Part shown: positions 7,317 through 17,011 of the stretch, in pieces
Numbering within the stretch: position 1 is the first letter of the stretch
Layout: every line of letters starts with the position of its first letter
From: Enterococcus gilvus ATCC BAA-350
Lineage (GTDB): Bacteria; Bacillota; Bacilli; Lactobacillales; Enterococcaceae
Length of the DNA: 64,000 nt
Direction of reading: 5' to 3'
NCBI RefSeq assembly: GCF_000407545.1
Contig: NZ_ASWH01000001.1
Location: forward strand, 2,812,001-2,876,000
Translations under genes and position numbers: made by a program
The notes under the pieces: generated by a model
The model's input: the letters and a program-made list of their open reading frames with translations, nothing else
The model's database searches: none
What the model was told of the DNA's origin: nothing

Positions 7317-9872
7317 CTAAATCCGTTTTTGCAACTCGTATAGGAAGTTTAATGCTTCCATCGGGTTCATTTCAAGCAAATTGGCTTTCTTGAGGCTGTC
7401 CACCACACCCAATTCGGCAGTGGATACTTCATTGAATAACGACAACTGCTCATTTTCTTCGATCACTTCAGGCTGCTTTTGTATCGGCGCGTCTGCTTCT
7501 AACGCAGAGAGGATCGTCGCTGCTCGTGACAATAATTCGGTGGGCATTCCGGCGATCTTCGCTACATGAATCCCATAGCTCTTATCGGCAGGACCATCCA
7601 TCAATTTATGCAAGAAGACGACCTCGCCATTTTGTTCAACAGCACCTACGTGGACATTTTTTAGTTGCGGCAAAGACTCTTCTAAAACGGTCAACTCATG
7701 GTAATGGGTCGAGAAGAGCGTTTTGGCCTTCACATTTTTATGGATGTACTCGATGATGGCTTGTGCTAAGGCCATGCCATCGTATGTCGCCGTTCCCCGG
7801 CCTAACTCATCAAATAGGATCAAGCTGTTTGGTGTCGCATGGCGCAGCGCCTGATTGGCCTCCATCATTTCCACCATGAAGGTCGATTGTCCGGCGATCA
7901 AGTCATCGCTGGCTCCGATCCGAGTAAAGATCTGATCGAAAATCGGCAACTCCGCACTTTCTGCTGGAACAAAACAGCCCATTTGCGCCATGATCACCGT
8001 CAACGCCAACTGACGCATATACGTACTTTTACCAGACATATTCGGTCCAGTGATCAGCAGCAGCATCTCATCTGGACTCATGTGGACACTGTTTGGGATA
8101 TATTCTTGGTGCCCAAGGACCTTCTCCACAACGGGATGACGGCCTTCTTTGATTTGTAAATTGTGGGTCCCAACTTCCATCGCTGGCTGCACGTATTGAT
8201 ACCGTTCGCTGACTGTCGCAAAGCTTTGCAGCACATCTGTCGCACTCAAGCTTTTTGCCAGCTTTTGCAGACGCGTGATGGCCTTTTTCACTTCGTTTCG
8301 GACTTCTAAGAAGAGATTGTATTCTAGCGCCACGGATTTTTCCTCCGCTTCTAAAATCAACGTCTCTAATTTTTTCAATTCCGGTGTGATGAAGCGTTCG
8401 GCGTTGGCTAAGGTTTGCTTCCGCTCGTATTTGCCTTCTTCTAAGTTGGCAAGGTTCGACTTCGTGATTTCGATATAGTAGCCAAACACGCGGTTGTAGC
8501 CGACCTTCAAGGTTTTGATCCCTGTCGCTTCACGTTCCCGGGCTTCTAATTCGGCCAGCCAGGTCTTGCCGTTCTTCATGGCTTCCCGGTAGTGATCCAG
8601 TTGCTCATTGTAGCCGTCTTTGATGACATTGCCTTCCGTGATCTGCAGCGGGGCTTCCTCATTGATGGCTTTTTCGATCAACGCCACCAAATCGTCCATC
8701 GGTTCCATATCAACCAATAAATCATTCCACTCGCCTTGGTTGATCCCGGTCAATAATTGACGGATCTGAGGGACCTGCATCAAGGAAGTCTTCAATTGGA
8801 TCAAATCCCGTCCGTTGACGTTGCCAAACGCCACACGGCCAGCAAGTCGCTCCAGATCATAGACTTTCGTTAGCGTCTCATTCAGATCCATCCGTTCAAA
8901 ATACGCATTTAATAACGAAGAAACCATCGCTTGACGGGCATTGATCTGACGTTTTTGGATCAGCGGACGATCGATCCATTGCTTCAAGAGACGGCCGCCC
9001 ATCGCGGTTTTTGTTTCATCTAACAGCCACAAAAGCGTGCCCTGTTTTTTTCCGGCCCGAATCGAACGGGTCAATTCCAAATTGGTCTTAGAGAAATAAT
9101 CCAGCTTCAAGAAATGCTCCGGCTGGTATTCCTCCGCTTTTTGGATATGTCCCAAGCTGCGTTTTTGAGTAACAGACAAGTAGGTCAACAATTTGCCCGT
9201 TGCTTCTTTCTCCAAATCATCCGTGATCTCTGCGGTCAGAAAGCTGAATTCTGCATTGTCCTCGATCGTTTCTTGCGTAGAGAAAACCAAGCCCAGACGT
9301 TCCGCCAGATTTTTCTGCAGGCCTTCTGGGATCTCACTGCCAAGAACGATCTCTTTCGTTTGCAAAGCGGTCGCCTCGTTCATTACGGCTTCCTCGTCAT
9401 GAAGCAGGGCCGTTTTTAGTTCTCCGGTGGAAAGATCGACGTACGCAAAACCGAATTTGTCTTTTACCTGCGTAACAGCCGTCAAGAAGTTGTTGGCCTT
9501 GGCTTCGATCCCTTTGCCTTCCATCAACGTCCCCGGTGTGATCAATTGGACAACTTCCCGTTTCACCATTCCTTTGGCTTGTTTGGGGTCCTCCATTTGC
9601 TCACAAATAGCGACCTTGTAGCCTTGTTCCACTAGGGTATCGATATAGCCCTGCGCGGAATGATGCGGCACGCCGCACATGGGGATCGGGTCCTCCGCAT
9701 TCCGGTTGCGGCTTGTCAGGGTCAATTCTAGGAGCTGCGAGACTTTGATCGCGTCCTCATTGAAGAGTTCGTAAAAGTCTCCGAGACGATAGAATAAAAA
9801 AGCATCTTTATATTGTTCTTTGATCGCCAAGTATTGTTCCATCATTGGCGTATTTTTCGTTTTTTGAGGCAT
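7317..9872 (-). CDS. mutS: DNA mismatch repair protein MutS
   Basis: Recognises base mismatches and small loops. The N-terminal domain has the mismatch-contacting Phe-x-Glu region ('[10 protein letters not shown]') near residue 30. The C-terminal ATPase has Walker A '[10 protein letters not shown]', '[13 protein letters not shown]' (Walker B and signature) and 'FSTHYHEL'. The extreme C-terminus carries a 'LSLF' element like the beta-clamp-binding tail. At 851 residues it is full length. Its ATG overlaps the stop codon of ricA/ymcA (TAATG), and its ribosome site lies inside that gene, showing tight coupling in a ymdB-ricA-mutS-mutL-maf series. Confidence 0.98.
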   Translation of the reverse strand: MPQKTKNTPMMEQYLAIKEQYKDAFLFYRLGDFYELFNEDAIKVSQLLELTLTSRNRNAEDPIPMCGVPHHSAQGYIDTLVEQGYKVAICEQMEDPKQAKGMVKREVVQLITPGTLMEGKGIEAKANNFLTAVTQVKDKFGFAYVDLSTGELKTALLHDEEAVMNEATALQTKEIVLGSEIPEGLQKNLAERLGLVFSTQETIEDNAEFSFLTAEITDDLEKEATGKLLTYLSVTQKRSLGHIQKAEEYQPEHFLKLDYFSKTNLELTRSIRAGKKQGTLLWLLDETKTAMGGRLLKQWIDRPLIQKRQINARQAMVSSLLNAYFERMDLNETLTKVYDLERLAGRVAFGNVNGRDLIQLKTSLMQVPQIRQLLTGINQGEWNDLLVDMEPMDDLVALIEKAINEEAPLQITEGNVIKDGYNEQLDHYREAMKNGKTWLAELEAREREATGIKTLKVGYNRVFGYYIEITKSNLANLEEGKYERKQTLANAERFITPELKKLETLILEAEEKSVALEYNLFLEVRNEVKKAITRLQKLAKSLSATDVLQSFATVSERYQYVQPAMEVGTHNLQIKEGRHPVVEKVLGHQEYIPNSVHMSPDEMLLLITGPNMSGKSTYMRQLALTVIMAQMGCFVPAESAELPIFDQIFTRIGASDDLIAGQSTFMVEMMEANQALRHATPNSLILFDELGRGTATYDGMALAQAIIEYIHKNVKAKTLFSTHYHELTVLEESLPQLKNVHVGAVEQNGEVVFLHKLMDGPADKSYGIHVAKIAGMPTELLSRAATILSALEADAPIQKQPEVIEENEQLSLFNEVSTAELGVVDSLKKANLLEMNPMEALNFLYELQKRI

Positions 9873-10258
9873 TAGATCTCTCCTCCTTTTGTGGATTCTT
9901 CCTCTTCCAATGCGGCATTGACCTCTTTTTGGATCATCGTCGTCAAATGCTGCAACAGGTCATTGGCTTCATAGAGCTGCTCACGGTAAGCAACCACTAA
10001 CGGGTGTTCGTCGAAGGCTTTGGTCAGACGATCTGCTTCCTTCAACGCCTCGCGTTCTGCTTCTGGTTTGCCATAATGAGCGAACTGGACCGCGTCTTTT
10101 TGCGCGGCCTTGATGCCTTCTTCTAATTCTTGAAGTGTGTCGTTTTCCGCTACTCGTTTTTGGAGCTCTTGGTAGTGGACGATCACTTCGTTTTCACCTA
10201 ATAAGGCAGTTAAATGAGATAAAGCCGCTTCGACGGCGGCTTCATTTGCTAGATTCAT
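9872..10258 (-). CDS. ricA: YlbF/YmcA family regulatory protein (RicA-like)
   Basis: Small helical protein of 128 residues of the YlbF/YmcA family. In Bacillus subtilis RicA (YmcA) forms a complex with RicF and RicT that steers RNase Y processing and biofilm and competence decisions. The sequence shows the family's long amphipathic helices ('[27 protein letters not shown]'). The position directly before mutS matches B. subtilis, where ymcA precedes cotE-mutS-mutL, and supports the YmcA rather than the YlbF assignment. The C-terminus is very acidic and overlaps the mutS start. Confidence 0.85.
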   Translation of the reverse strand: MNLANEAAVEAALSHLTALLGENEVIVHYQELQKRVAENDTLQELEEGIKAAQKDAVQFAHYGKPEAEREALKEADRLTKAFDEHPLVVAYREQLYEANDLLQHLTTMIQKEVNAALEEEESTKGGEI

Positions 10259-10273
10259 ACGATCCCTCTGCTT

Positions 10274-11068
10274 CTATTCTCTAAATGGACGATCGTCATT
10301 GATCACGATCGTTTCGATTTTTTGTCCGTGACCGTTTTTATCAATATCGATCACACAGGCGGATAATAATCCGCGCCCTTCTTCCACTACCTCAAATCGG
10401 CGAGGCAAAGCCGTCATGAATTTCTCAATGATGGGCTCTTTTCTCATTCCTAAAATACCGTCATAAGGTCCAGTCATCCCAACATCCGTCAGATACGCGG
10501 TCCCCTTTGGTAAAATTCGTGCGTCATTGGTTTGAACATGCGTATGGGTCCCTACGACAGCCGACACGCGGCCATCTAAAAACCAGCCCATCGCCTGTTT
10601 TTCACTCGTTGTTTCCCCATGGAAATCTACAAAGATATAGGGCGTACGTTTTTGCGCTTCTGCGATCAGCTGGTCACCGATCCGGAAAGGGTCATCGATA
10701 TCTGTCATAAATGCGCGACCTTGCAAATTGACGATCGCCAACTCCAAATCGTTCACTTTGACATACAAGTGCCCTCTGCCAGGTGCTCCTGCTGGAAAAT
10801 TCGCTGGCCGAATCATTTTCTTCGCTTCTGGAATAAAATCAAAAATCGCTTTGTTGTCCCACGTATGATTCCCCATCGTAACAACATCAACACCGTCTTG
10901 TAAAAACTTTTTGTAGATTTTTTCCGTGATCCCGCGACCGGCTGCCGCGTTCTCACCGTTGACGATCGTCAACTGTGGATGGTATTTCTTCTTTAATCGT
11001 GGTAAATAATCACTCAGCATTTGTCGACCTAACGACCCTACAACATCCCCAATGAATAATAAGCGCAC
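10274..11068 (-). CDS. ymdB: YmdB-family metallophosphoesterase
   Basis: Binuclear-metal phosphodiesterase; YmdB of B. subtilis hydrolyses 2',3'- and 3',5'-cyclic nucleotides and influences biofilm and motility decisions. Metal ligands are visible in 'FIGDVVGSLGR' (start), 'VNGENAAAGRGI', 'MGNHTWDN', 'FVDFHGETTSEK' and 'GTHTHVQT'. At 264 residues it has normal length. It sits 15 bases before ricA on the same strand, so two RNA-processing-associated regulators and the mismatch repair genes share a cluster. The ATG at 11068 is preceded by an AAGGGGAAAA site. Confidence 0.93.
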   Translation of the reverse strand: MRLLFIGDVVGSLGRQMLSDYLPRLKKKYHPQLTIVNGENAAAGRGITEKIYKKFLQDGVDVVTMGNHTWDNKAIFDFIPEAKKMIRPANFPAGAPGRGHLYVKVNDLELAIVNLQGRAFMTDIDDPFRIGDQLIAEAQKRTPYIFVDFHGETTSEKQAMGWFLDGRVSAVVGTHTHVQTNDARILPKGTAYLTDVGMTGPYDGILGMRKEPIIEKFMTALPRRFEVVEEGRGLLSACVIDIDKNGHGQKIETIVINDDRPFRE

Positions 11069-11265
11069 TTTTTTTCCCCTTCTCTAGTTAAGCATCTTGT
11101 CTTATTATAGTTGTTTTTGCTTAAAAATAAAAGATTCCTCGACAATCGTTTCCTTCGCCAAAGAAACCTGCCCGAAGGAATCAGACGCTTCTTCTTTTGA
11201 CCCGCACGATCTGACCCTTTTTTTCGCAGCACCATTGGCGAAGAAGTCCGCAGTCGTTCTAGTTA

Positions 11266-11300
11266 TGAAAAAAGATGCACCTGATTTATCAGGCACATCC
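11266..11300 (-). terminator. Terminator after the membrane-anchored 358-residue gene
   Basis: GATGTGCCTGAT / ATCAGGTGCATC stem with a short loop, followed by TTTTTTC on the minus strand, starting just after the stop codon at 11307. Confidence 0.85.
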
Positions 11301-11306
11301 TACTGT

Positions 11307-12383
11307 TTATACGACTTCCCCATTGCTGTTTTTATCCCAATGAGCCTTTTTCGCTTGTTCCTCTCGATAGCTCTGAACATGTTCCCAGGTTTCAGGGTCT
11401 TGCTGATAGGTCTCAAAATCCATATCATCGATCAGCCACTTTTTCTGGTCTTCATCGTAAACGAAAGAAGTAATGGCATTTTGCTTGTCAGAGATCAAGG
11501 CTTCATCGATCCCTATCTCTTTGATCAACTTCATAGACCGCTTGATGTCTACGTACAAATCTAACTGCACTTTGGTTTGCGCAGTATTTACCGAGATCGA
11601 GTCACAATCGATTTTGATCGTTTGGAATTCTTGATCAAAGCTTTCCATGTAGGGCTTCAACTGGTTGAAGCCCTTTTGCAGTTCTTCCTTGTAGTTCTTC
11701 GAAGCCGCCAGCTTAGACACGTTCAACCCACTGCGGACTGCGTCATTAAAGGAGTTGAAATGATTGACTGCCGATGCCAGCAAATGTTTTTGGAACGCCT
11801 CGTTTCCTTCATACAGACTCGTTTCCTTCACTGTGAATCGCTGATCCGCTGCTTGAAGATTCACTGTATCCTTCATGCTCTTTGACCCAAACTTCGGGTG
11901 AGCGATGTCATAGGTCAATGAATAACTTCCCGGTATCAGTGGTCCAAACGTATACTTGTTCCACTTCTCTTCATACGCCCCTGAGAAGTCACTGGCTTGC
12001 AGTTTCGCTCGCAGCTCCGTTCCTTTAGGCAGCTCTATCGTAAAAAAACGCGGGTTCGGATAAATTTGTGCCGGCTTAAAGATAGAAGCTCCCTCTTTGA
12101 TCGTAAAATTTTCTTCTTTCTGTAAAAGTGCCACTACTTGCTTCTTTTTCATTTTCTTCATCTGCTTTTGATACATTGCCAATGCACGAGCTGAAATCTT
12201 TTTCTTATTGGAATAACGAGGCATGTAGCGCTTCACTGCTGCCTGATCCTGTTCGATCAATGCAGTCGCGAGGTGATCTACCGTGTTCGCCTCATTATTT
12301 TTATAGCTAGAATAGCCGATAAATCCAGCCACTCCTACAACGAGTACTGCGACCATGACCAGTACTCTCGTTTTTCTAGTCAT
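11307..12383 (-). CDS. Membrane-anchored extracytoplasmic protein, TcaA/YvbJ-like
   Basis: A single N-terminal membrane helix (about residues 7-25) is followed by a large outside domain of ~330 residues. The region with 'FTIELPKGTELRAKL...GPLIPGSYSLTYDI' resembles the repeated domains of TcaA/YvbJ envelope proteins, and the C-terminal part 'VQLDLYVDIKRS...WLIDDMDFETYQ' resembles their NTF2-like terminal domain. The usual N-terminal zinc ribbon is absent. The assignment rests on layout and motif feel, not on a search. Its start overlaps the end of the upstream lipoprotein gene by 8 bases, so the two are one operon and may act together at the cell surface. The protein is rich in Lys in its first third (a KKMKKKQ run). 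Confidence 0.6.
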   Translation of the reverse strand: MTRKTRVLVMVAVLVVGVAGFIGYSSYKNNEANTVDHLATALIEQDQAAVKRYMPRYSNKKKISARALAMYQKQMKKMKKKQVVALLQKEENFTIKEGASIFKPAQIYPNPRFFTIELPKGTELRAKLQASDFSGAYEEKWNKYTFGPLIPGSYSLTYDIAHPKFGSKSMKDTVNLQAADQRFTVKETSLYEGNEAFQKHLLASAVNHFNSFNDAVRSGLNVSKLAASKNYKEELQKGFNQLKPYMESFDQEFQTIKIDCDSISVNTAQTKVQLDLYVDIKRSMKLIKEIGIDEALISDKQNAITSFVYDEDQKKWLIDDMDFETYQQDPETWEHVQSYREEQAKKAHWDKNSNGEVV

Positions 12384-13491
12384 TGAGTCCGCCCCTGAAG
12401 GTCTCCTTCATTGATTTGAAATAATAGTTGCGGCTCTCATTGGCAGAGTTGATCTCCCACTTGCCGTCTTTTTTCTCCAGCTTGACTTGATAGCCTTCGC
12501 CATTCATGTTCTCATCTGTATTGACCGGCGTCTCATTGATTTTCGCTGGCAATTCCTGCAGCAGGAACTTCTCCGCATCGCGTCGTACACTCGTGTAATC
12601 CGTATATTTGCCTTTATTTTCTTCCACAAATTTCTCTACGATCGCCTTTGTATCGACATCATCCAGTAAAACCATCTCGGGACGTACATAGATCACCGCG
12701 GATTCAGGGAAAAATTCTTTGAAATTATAGGTCACCTTGCCCTTTTCAGTGTTTGTTTTTTGAATCTGATCAATGACTTTTTCTAACTCTGCCGTTGACG
12801 GCTCATAATTAGAAAACACATCCTTCAACGCATTGATCCCTTCTTCTCTAAACGTCTTCCGCTCCTGCTCGATATCATTAGCTAATTCTAGCTTGCCCGC
12901 AGCTTTCTTGTTTTCTTCCGACACCTCGTCCGAACCATAGAAAACCTTGGTCACATATTGATCCGTCAATGCTTGAACTGCTTTAGATTCATCCTGATAG
13001 TCTTTTGTATTAAGGCTCAATTCCACTCCTTTATCTTTTCCATCCTCTGAAAAAGACGAAGGTTTGTAATGCAGGTCGTATTTCGCATCCTTTTTCACTT
13101 CAAAAACGAGTGGTTCCGTGAAACTCTTGTCCTCTGACAAGCTTTCGCTCCCCATTACTTTGAAATTGTTATTGGAATCATAGATACGTTCTGAAGAGAC
13201 CTTCTTCCCCTCCTCGTCATAAAGAGCAAAATCACTAGAAGAAACTGCCAGCTCATCCTTCGATTTATTTTTAATTTTGATGTCCAATGCTAGGAAACCA
13301 TTCGTATCATCAACCTTTTTCCCATCAGGAACGATGTAGCTTCCATTTTCAACACGCAATTCCACTTTCGATGTCTGTGCTTTCGCTTCTTTTTTTTCTT
13401 CCTTTTTCGCCTCGCCGCCTGAACACGCAGTCATCAATACAAGCATACTGCTCAGCACAACCAGCCCGCGGATACCCCTAAACTTTTTCAT
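12376..13491 (-). CDS. Lipoprotein with DUF4352-like and DUF5105-like domains
   Basis: Start chosen at 13491, where a GGAGGAGG site precedes the ATG; this gives a lipoprotein signal MKKFRGIRG... ending in LMTACSGG, with the lipidated cysteine near residue 24. After a lysine/glutamate-rich spacer comes an immunoglobulin-like region ('FLALDIKIKNKSKDELAVSSSDFALYDEEG') of the DUF4352 kind, then a helical and beta region ('FKEFFPESAVIYVRPE...GYQVKLEKKDGKWEI') that looks like DUF5105. No enzyme motif is visible. It is exported and anchored in the membrane outer leaflet, and its end overlaps the start of the TcaA-like gene, suggesting a two-protein surface unit. Confidence 0.75.
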   Translation of the reverse strand: MKKFRGIRGLVVLSSMLVLMTACSGGEAKKEEKKEAKAQTSKVELRVENGSYIVPDGKKVDDTNGFLALDIKIKNKSKDELAVSSSDFALYDEEGKKVSSERIYDSNNNFKVMGSESLSEDKSFTEPLVFEVKKDAKYDLHYKPSSFSEDGKDKGVELSLNTKDYQDESKAVQALTDQYVTKVFYGSDEVSEENKKAAGKLELANDIEQERKTFREEGINALKDVFSNYEPSTAELEKVIDQIQKTNTEKGKVTYNFKEFFPESAVIYVRPEMVLLDDVDTKAIVEKFVEENKGKYTDYTSVRRDAEKFLLQELPAKINETPVNTDENMNGEGYQVKLEKKDGKWEINSANESRNYYFKSMKETFRGGLND

Positions 13492-13782
13492 TGTTTTTCC
13501 TCCTCCTTTTTCTGTTTTCGTATCAATAAAAAAAACATTTATCACTTATATGATAATCGAAAAATATCGCCACAGTCAACACGGTTAAAGAAATTAACAG
13601 GTTGTAAATAAATTTTAAAAAAACAAATGCAAATAATAAAAGAAAATGTTCAAAACAGAATTCATACTATATATATCTATTTAATTTTTCCTTTTTCTTT
13701 TCATAATTTACCGACAAATAAAGGTCGCCGCATCCTTCTCCTATTCGTTGGCGGTAGACCAATCCCAGTCAGAAGCAGAAGA

Positions 13783-13815
13783 CAAAAAAAGGACCGGGAA
13801 CTTTTCCCGATCCTT
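13783..13815 (-). terminator. Terminator of the HAD phosphatase gene
   Basis: AAGGATCGGGAA / TTCCCGGTCCTT stem (one G-T pair) followed by TTTTTTTG on the minus strand, 12 bases after the stop codon. Confidence 0.85.
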
Positions 13816-13826
13816 ACTTGCGATTC

Positions 13827-14606
13827 TTAATGAACCAATTCTAATTGGCGCAACGCTTTATAGATCCCGTCGCGGTCATTTGTATCTGTCACAAGGTTGG
13901 CTGCTTCCTTCACATGAGATGCGGCATTCCCCATCGCGACACCTGTTCCCGCTAAGTCCAGCATCTCGATATCGTTGTTGCCGTCGCCAAAGGTCACGAT
14001 GTTTTCAGGTTTGATCCCTACTTTTTTAGCCAATGCTAAAATCGTTTGCGCCTTTGAGCCGGGGTTCGGAATGATATCGACACTGTTTTCGTGCCAGCGT
14101 ACTAACCGAAATTCTGGAAACGCTGCTTCAAATTCAGCGTCCAGCGATTGATCATAAAATGCACAGCCTTGATACACTTCATGTTGAGAGAAATAATCTG
14201 CTTCGTACTCGGGCGCTTTTTGACCGAAAGATTCCATCGCATCCAGTACTTTAGGTTCGTCAAATCTTGTCACACGTGCAAATGAATCTAGTCCGAACAA
14301 CGCGATGTCCACCTTGCGCTCACTCGCAAAATCGATCATCCGAGCCAATGCTTCGCGGTCCAGCGTATGCTTGTACACTTGCTCATGGTCTAAAAATCCA
14401 GCAGAACCATTGCAAATAATGTAGTTCGTACAGCCCAATTGATGAATCACACCGCCAGCCAGCAAACGCGAACGTCCCGTCGCGATAGTCACTAAATGCC
14501 CCGCCTCGCGCAATGCCTTCAGTGCCCCTACCGTGCTGTCCAAAGGTTCTCTTTGACTGCTCAACAAGGTACCATCAATGTCTAGTGCGATTAATTTTCT
14601 TTCCAA
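13827..14606 (-). CDS. HAD-superfamily phosphatase, Cof type
   Basis: Cytoplasmic Cof/YkrA-type sugar-phosphate or flavin-phosphate phosphatase. Motif I is 'ALDIDGTLL' with the nucleophile Asp near residue 9; motif II is 'TIATGRSR'; motif III/IV is 'KAQTILALAKKVG...VTFGDGNNDIEML', and 'VAMGNA' follows. The cap domain between residues 85 and 185 is of the C2 kind. The initiation codon is TTG at 14606, with GGAGAG seven bases upstream; no in-frame ATG precedes motif I. It is a single-gene unit with its own terminator. Substrate cannot be read from the sequence. Confidence 0.9.
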   Translation of the reverse strand: MERKLIALDIDGTLLSSQREPLDSTVGALKALREAGHLVTIATGRSRLLAGGVIHQLGCTNYIICNGSAGFLDHEQVYKHTLDREALARMIDFASERKVDIALFGLDSFARVTRFDEPKVLDAMESFGQKAPEYEADYFSQHEVYQGCAFYDQSLDAEFEAAFPEFRLVRWHENSVDIIPNPGSKAQTILALAKKVGIKPENIVTFGDGNNDIEMLDLAGTGVAMGNAASHVKEAANLVTDTNDRDGIYKALRQLELVH

Positions 14607-14881
14607 GATTTATCTCTCCATTTATATGTATTTGTTGCCCTGTTAAGGACGAACTTCCGTTGAAAACACGCAACTGCCCTATTTCCAACACTTTTATCTA
14701 ATCTTCGCAACAGTCTGTCGTGCGACTGCCTGCCCTTATATTGTAGAGAAGTTTCAGAGAATTTGCAAAAAGTTCTCACGTACTTCCCATTCATAATTTT
14801 CACTGACTTTGAAAAAAAGTAATCGTTTTTCGTCAGTAGTCCACAATTAACACATTTTTTTCGAAAATGCAACTCCTGAAC

Positions 14882-14911
14882 TTGACTTCGCTTCCTGTTA
14901 TCCGTTATACT
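14882..14911 (+). promoter_or_regulatory. Promoter of rpsD
   Basis: TTGACT (14882-14887) and TATACT (14906-14911) are separated by 18 bases, giving a start point near 14918. The region from 14607 to this promoter (about 275 bases) holds only AT-rich spacer and presumably the HAD gene's upstream signals; I see no gene there. Confidence 0.8.
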
Positions 14912-14917
14912 GACCTT

Positions 14918-15087
14918 TGTGTAAAATAATGCAGCAGAAGAATAATAGCCCGTCCCCAGTTCGTTGCCAGTATTGGTTCAATTGCGTAACCGCGGCTGCG
15001 AAGGCGAAGATTGAAGAACGAACTACACGGATATGAATTTTTCAACGGATTATTTTACTCCAAAACAATTTATTGGAGGAATTTTTA
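14918..15087 (+). ncRNA. Structured 5' leader of rpsD (probable S4 autoregulatory leader)
   Basis: About 170 bases lie between the promoter and the rpsD start. Two nested perfect stems can form: AGTTCGTT (14958-14965) with AACGAACT (15017-15024), and TTCAAT (14977-14982) with ATTGAA (15010-15015). A GC-rich inner loop holds CCGCGGC. In Firmicutes and E. coli, S4 represses its own mRNA by binding a structured leader, so this is the likely role here. No terminator is seen in the leader, so control would act on translation or by a structure overlapping the GGAGG site. Confidence 0.7.
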
Positions 15088-15699
15088 ATGTCACGTTATA
15101 CAGGACCATCATGGAAACAATCTCGTCGTCTTGGTATCTCATTATCAGGAACAGGCAAAGAATTAGCACGTCGTCCATACGCTCCAGGTCAACACGGACC
15201 AAACAGCCGTGGAAAGAAATCTGAATACGGCTTGCAAATGTCAGAAAAACAAAAATTACGTTTCATCTACGGATTAAACGAACGTCAATTCCGTAACTTA
15301 TTCGTACGCGCTAGCAAAATCAAAGAAGGTAAACACGGTGTTAACTTCATGATCTTACTAGAACGTCGTTTAGATAACGTGGTTTACCGTTTAGGTTTGG
15401 CTTCAACTCGTCGTCAAGCACGTCAATTAGTAAACCATGGTCACGTAACTGTCGATGGCAAACGTGTTGACATCGCTTCATACGAAGTAGAAGTTGGCCA
15501 AGTAATCGGTATCCGTGAAAAATCTAAAAACATGGTTACTGTGAAAGAAGCAGTTGAATCAGCTGTTGGTCGTCCAGCTTTCGTAAGCTTTGACGCTGAA
15601 AAATTAGAAGGTTCATTGTCTCGTTTACCAGAACGTGATGAAATCAACCCAGAAATCGACGAATCATTAGTCGTTGAATTCTACAACAAATTAATGTAA
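15088..15699 (+). CDS. rpsD: 30S ribosomal protein S4
   Basis: Primary 16S rRNA-binding protein that starts assembly of the small subunit body; also a translational repressor in many bacteria. The N-terminus [10 protein letters not shown] and '[11 protein letters not shown]' are typical of the zinc-free S4 form (no CxxC-type cluster). The S4 RNA-binding domain lies at about residues 93-155 ('[27 protein letters not shown]'). TATTGGAGG precedes the ATG at 15088; a frame five residues longer has no ribosome site. Codon use is strongly biased towards a few codons, as expected of a highly expressed gene. It is a lone gene with its own promoter and terminator, as in B. subtilis. Confidence 0.98.
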   Translation: MSRYTGPSWKQSRRLGISLSGTGKELARRPYAPGQHGPNSRGKKSEYGLQMSEKQKLRFIYGLNERQFRNLFVRASKIKEGKHGVNFMILLERRLDNVVYRLGLASTRRQARQLVNHGHVTVDGKRVDIASYEVEVGQVIGIREKSKNMVTVKEAVESAVGRPAFVSFDAEKLEGSLSRLPERDEINPEIDESLVVEFYNKLM

Positions 15700-15711
15700 G
15701 ACTTCTTACAG

Positions 15712-15746
15712 ACACTCAAGAGTCTCGACTCTTGGGTGTTTTTTGT
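15712..15746 (+). terminator. Terminator of rpsD
   Basis: ACACTCAAGAGTC / GACTCTTGGGTGT stem with a two-base loop, followed by TTTTTTG. Confidence 0.9.
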
Positions 15747-15787
15747 TTGCTCTAAAAAATAAAATTACCACTCTTCCTTATTTCAAT

Positions 15788-15826
15788 AAAAAAATCTTAT
15801 GCATTAGTCTGGCCAACGCATAAGAT
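15788..15826 (-). terminator. Terminator after the 109-residue gene
   Basis: ATCTTATGC / GCATAAGAT stem with a 15-base loop, followed by TTTTTTTATTG on the minus strand. It lies about 70 bases beyond the stop codon. Confidence 0.75.
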
Positions 15827-15895
15827 CCACTCATTTATATTCCTAACCTATCGTCTGTCATTTCAAGAGGTTTTCCTCCCAACAACCACAAACAA

Positions 15896-16225
15896 TCAAT
15901 AATCCAATTGCTTCAAACGCAACATAGCCTTTCCTTGACCAACATACGTAATCGTATACACTTGTGCGATGTCCTGCTTCAAGTTTTCAAATTCTGTATC
16001 GTCTTCAAATAAATTGAGGAACCGTAAGACGCTGCGGGAGAGAATCGTCCCTGAGCCGCCGGATCCCAACTCAAATCCAGCTTGGACATTTTCTGAGAGT
16101 TGACTTTGTTTAATATCCTTTACCAAATCGTACAGTTCGCCCGTGACAAAAAAGGCATCTTCTTGCTTCTTCACCTTCTGCTTCAACACGTCATAACTGG
16201 TTACATTCTCTAGTGTCTTTATCAA
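15896..16225 (-). CDS. Hypothetical protein, 109 residues
   Basis: I do not recognise the family. It is a small soluble protein with an N-terminal helical half ('DVLKQKVKKQEDAFFVTGELYDLV'), a glycine-rich turn ('ELGSGGSGT') near residue 53, and a C-terminal mixed region. There is no signal peptide or membrane segment. The start is a TTG at 16225, with an AAGGGG ribosome site six bases upstream; there is no suitable ATG. It follows an XRE regulator and a membrane protein on the same strand after a 41-base gap, so it may belong to that transcript. Confidence 0.65.
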   Translation of the reverse strand: MIKTLENVTSYDVLKQKVKKQEDAFFVTGELYDLVKDIKQSQLSENVQAGFELGSGGSGTILSRSVLRFLNLFEDDTEFENLKQDIAQVYTITYVGQGKAMLRLKQLDY

Positions 16226-16266
16226 AATCGCCCCTTTCCACTCTTAAGAAACCTCTGAATCCCTTC

Positions 16267-16650
16267 CTACAAACGGTAACGCAACTTATTTATAAATAAA
16301 CAGATAGCGAAAATCCCTAAATCAACACCGAATGATTCCAAATGCATCTTGTACTCTCCTAATGCGTGGATAGCTAAACCTGGAGTCACGACGAGATTGA
16401 TATCCTGCCCTGTGTGTTTAAAATAGACGACCCGTACGATCATTTGAACGAGATGCAACATCAAAATCAATACAAAGCCCATCGCCATAGAATCGAAAAC
16501 GATTTTTCTCACTAGCTCGTCGTTCTCTTTGATCATTTCTTTTGCTATGAACACGATGGATGACAGAAGTGCGTACATACTTAATAATGCAAAAATCAGC
16601 AGCACTGTCGCCAAATACCCATTCACTCCAACCGCATAAAAAAAGCTCAT
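16267..16650 (-). CDS. Small membrane protein partner of an XRE regulator
   Basis: A 127-residue protein with three or four predicted membrane helices (around residues 12-34, 52-75, and 106-122, with a weaker central segment). It begins 3 bases after the stop codon of the XRE regulator gene, with GGGGGAGTAAG as ribosome site inside the upstream end, so the two are coupled. Pairs of a YozG-type regulator and a small membrane protein (for example DUF2975-type) are common in Firmicutes; I cannot assign this one to a named family. Function is unknown. Confidence 0.75.
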   Translation of the reverse strand: MSFFYAVGVNGYLATVLLIFALLSMYALLSSIVFIAKEMIKENDELVRKIVFDSMAMGFVLILMLHLVQMIVRVVYFKHTGQDINLVVTPGLAIHALGEYKMHLESFGVDLGIFAICLFINKLRYRL

Positions 16651-16653
16651 TTC

Positions 16654-16863
16654 TTACTCCCCCTTGTCTTCCAAATAAAATAGCTCCTCAAACGGCGTAT
16701 CAAAATAAGCCGCGATTTTTAACGACAGCTCCAAACTAGGATTGTATTTTCCTTTTTCGATCGCGGTCATGGTTTGGCGTGAGACATTCAAAGCCTGCGC
16801 CATTACTTTTTGCGGGATTTTCTTTTCTTCCCGTATTTCCTTAATATGGTTGATTACAGCCAC
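16654..16863 (-). CDS. XRE-family transcriptional regulator (YozG-like)
   Basis: Single-domain DNA-binding protein of 69 residues. The Cro/C1 helix-turn-helix spans residues 5-60, with recognition region '[26 protein letters not shown]' and the usual tail 'FEELFYLED'. There is no ligand domain. Regulators of this type usually control themselves and the adjacent membrane protein gene. The ATG is preceded by a modest TAGGAGCTG site. Confidence 0.9.
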   Translation of the reverse strand: MAVINHIKEIREEKKIPQKVMAQALNVSRQTMTAIEKGKYNPSLELSLKIAAYFDTPFEELFYLEDKGE

Positions 16864-16969
16864 GTACCCAGCTCCTAGTAAAGATATCTTTACTTAATAA
16901 TAAGGCATTCCCAATCAGAAAGAAAGCACTAATTCCTTTTACAGCTTTTTTCTATCATCAAAAGAACTC

Positions 16970-16998
16970 AAAAAAAGAGAGCGACCTTGAGCCGCTCC
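16970..16998 (-). terminator. Terminator of the rhodanese/TVP38 operon
   Basis: GAGCG...CGCTC stem followed by TCTTTTTTT on the minus strand, just beyond the TVP38 stop codon. Confidence 0.75.
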
Positions 16999-17011
16999 CC
17001 TTTGACTATTT

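Noticed and set aside
14591..14872. Minus-strand 93-codon frame before the HAD gene
   Set aside because: No ribosome site, overlaps the HAD start, composition is that of AT-rich spacer, and no family pattern is visible.
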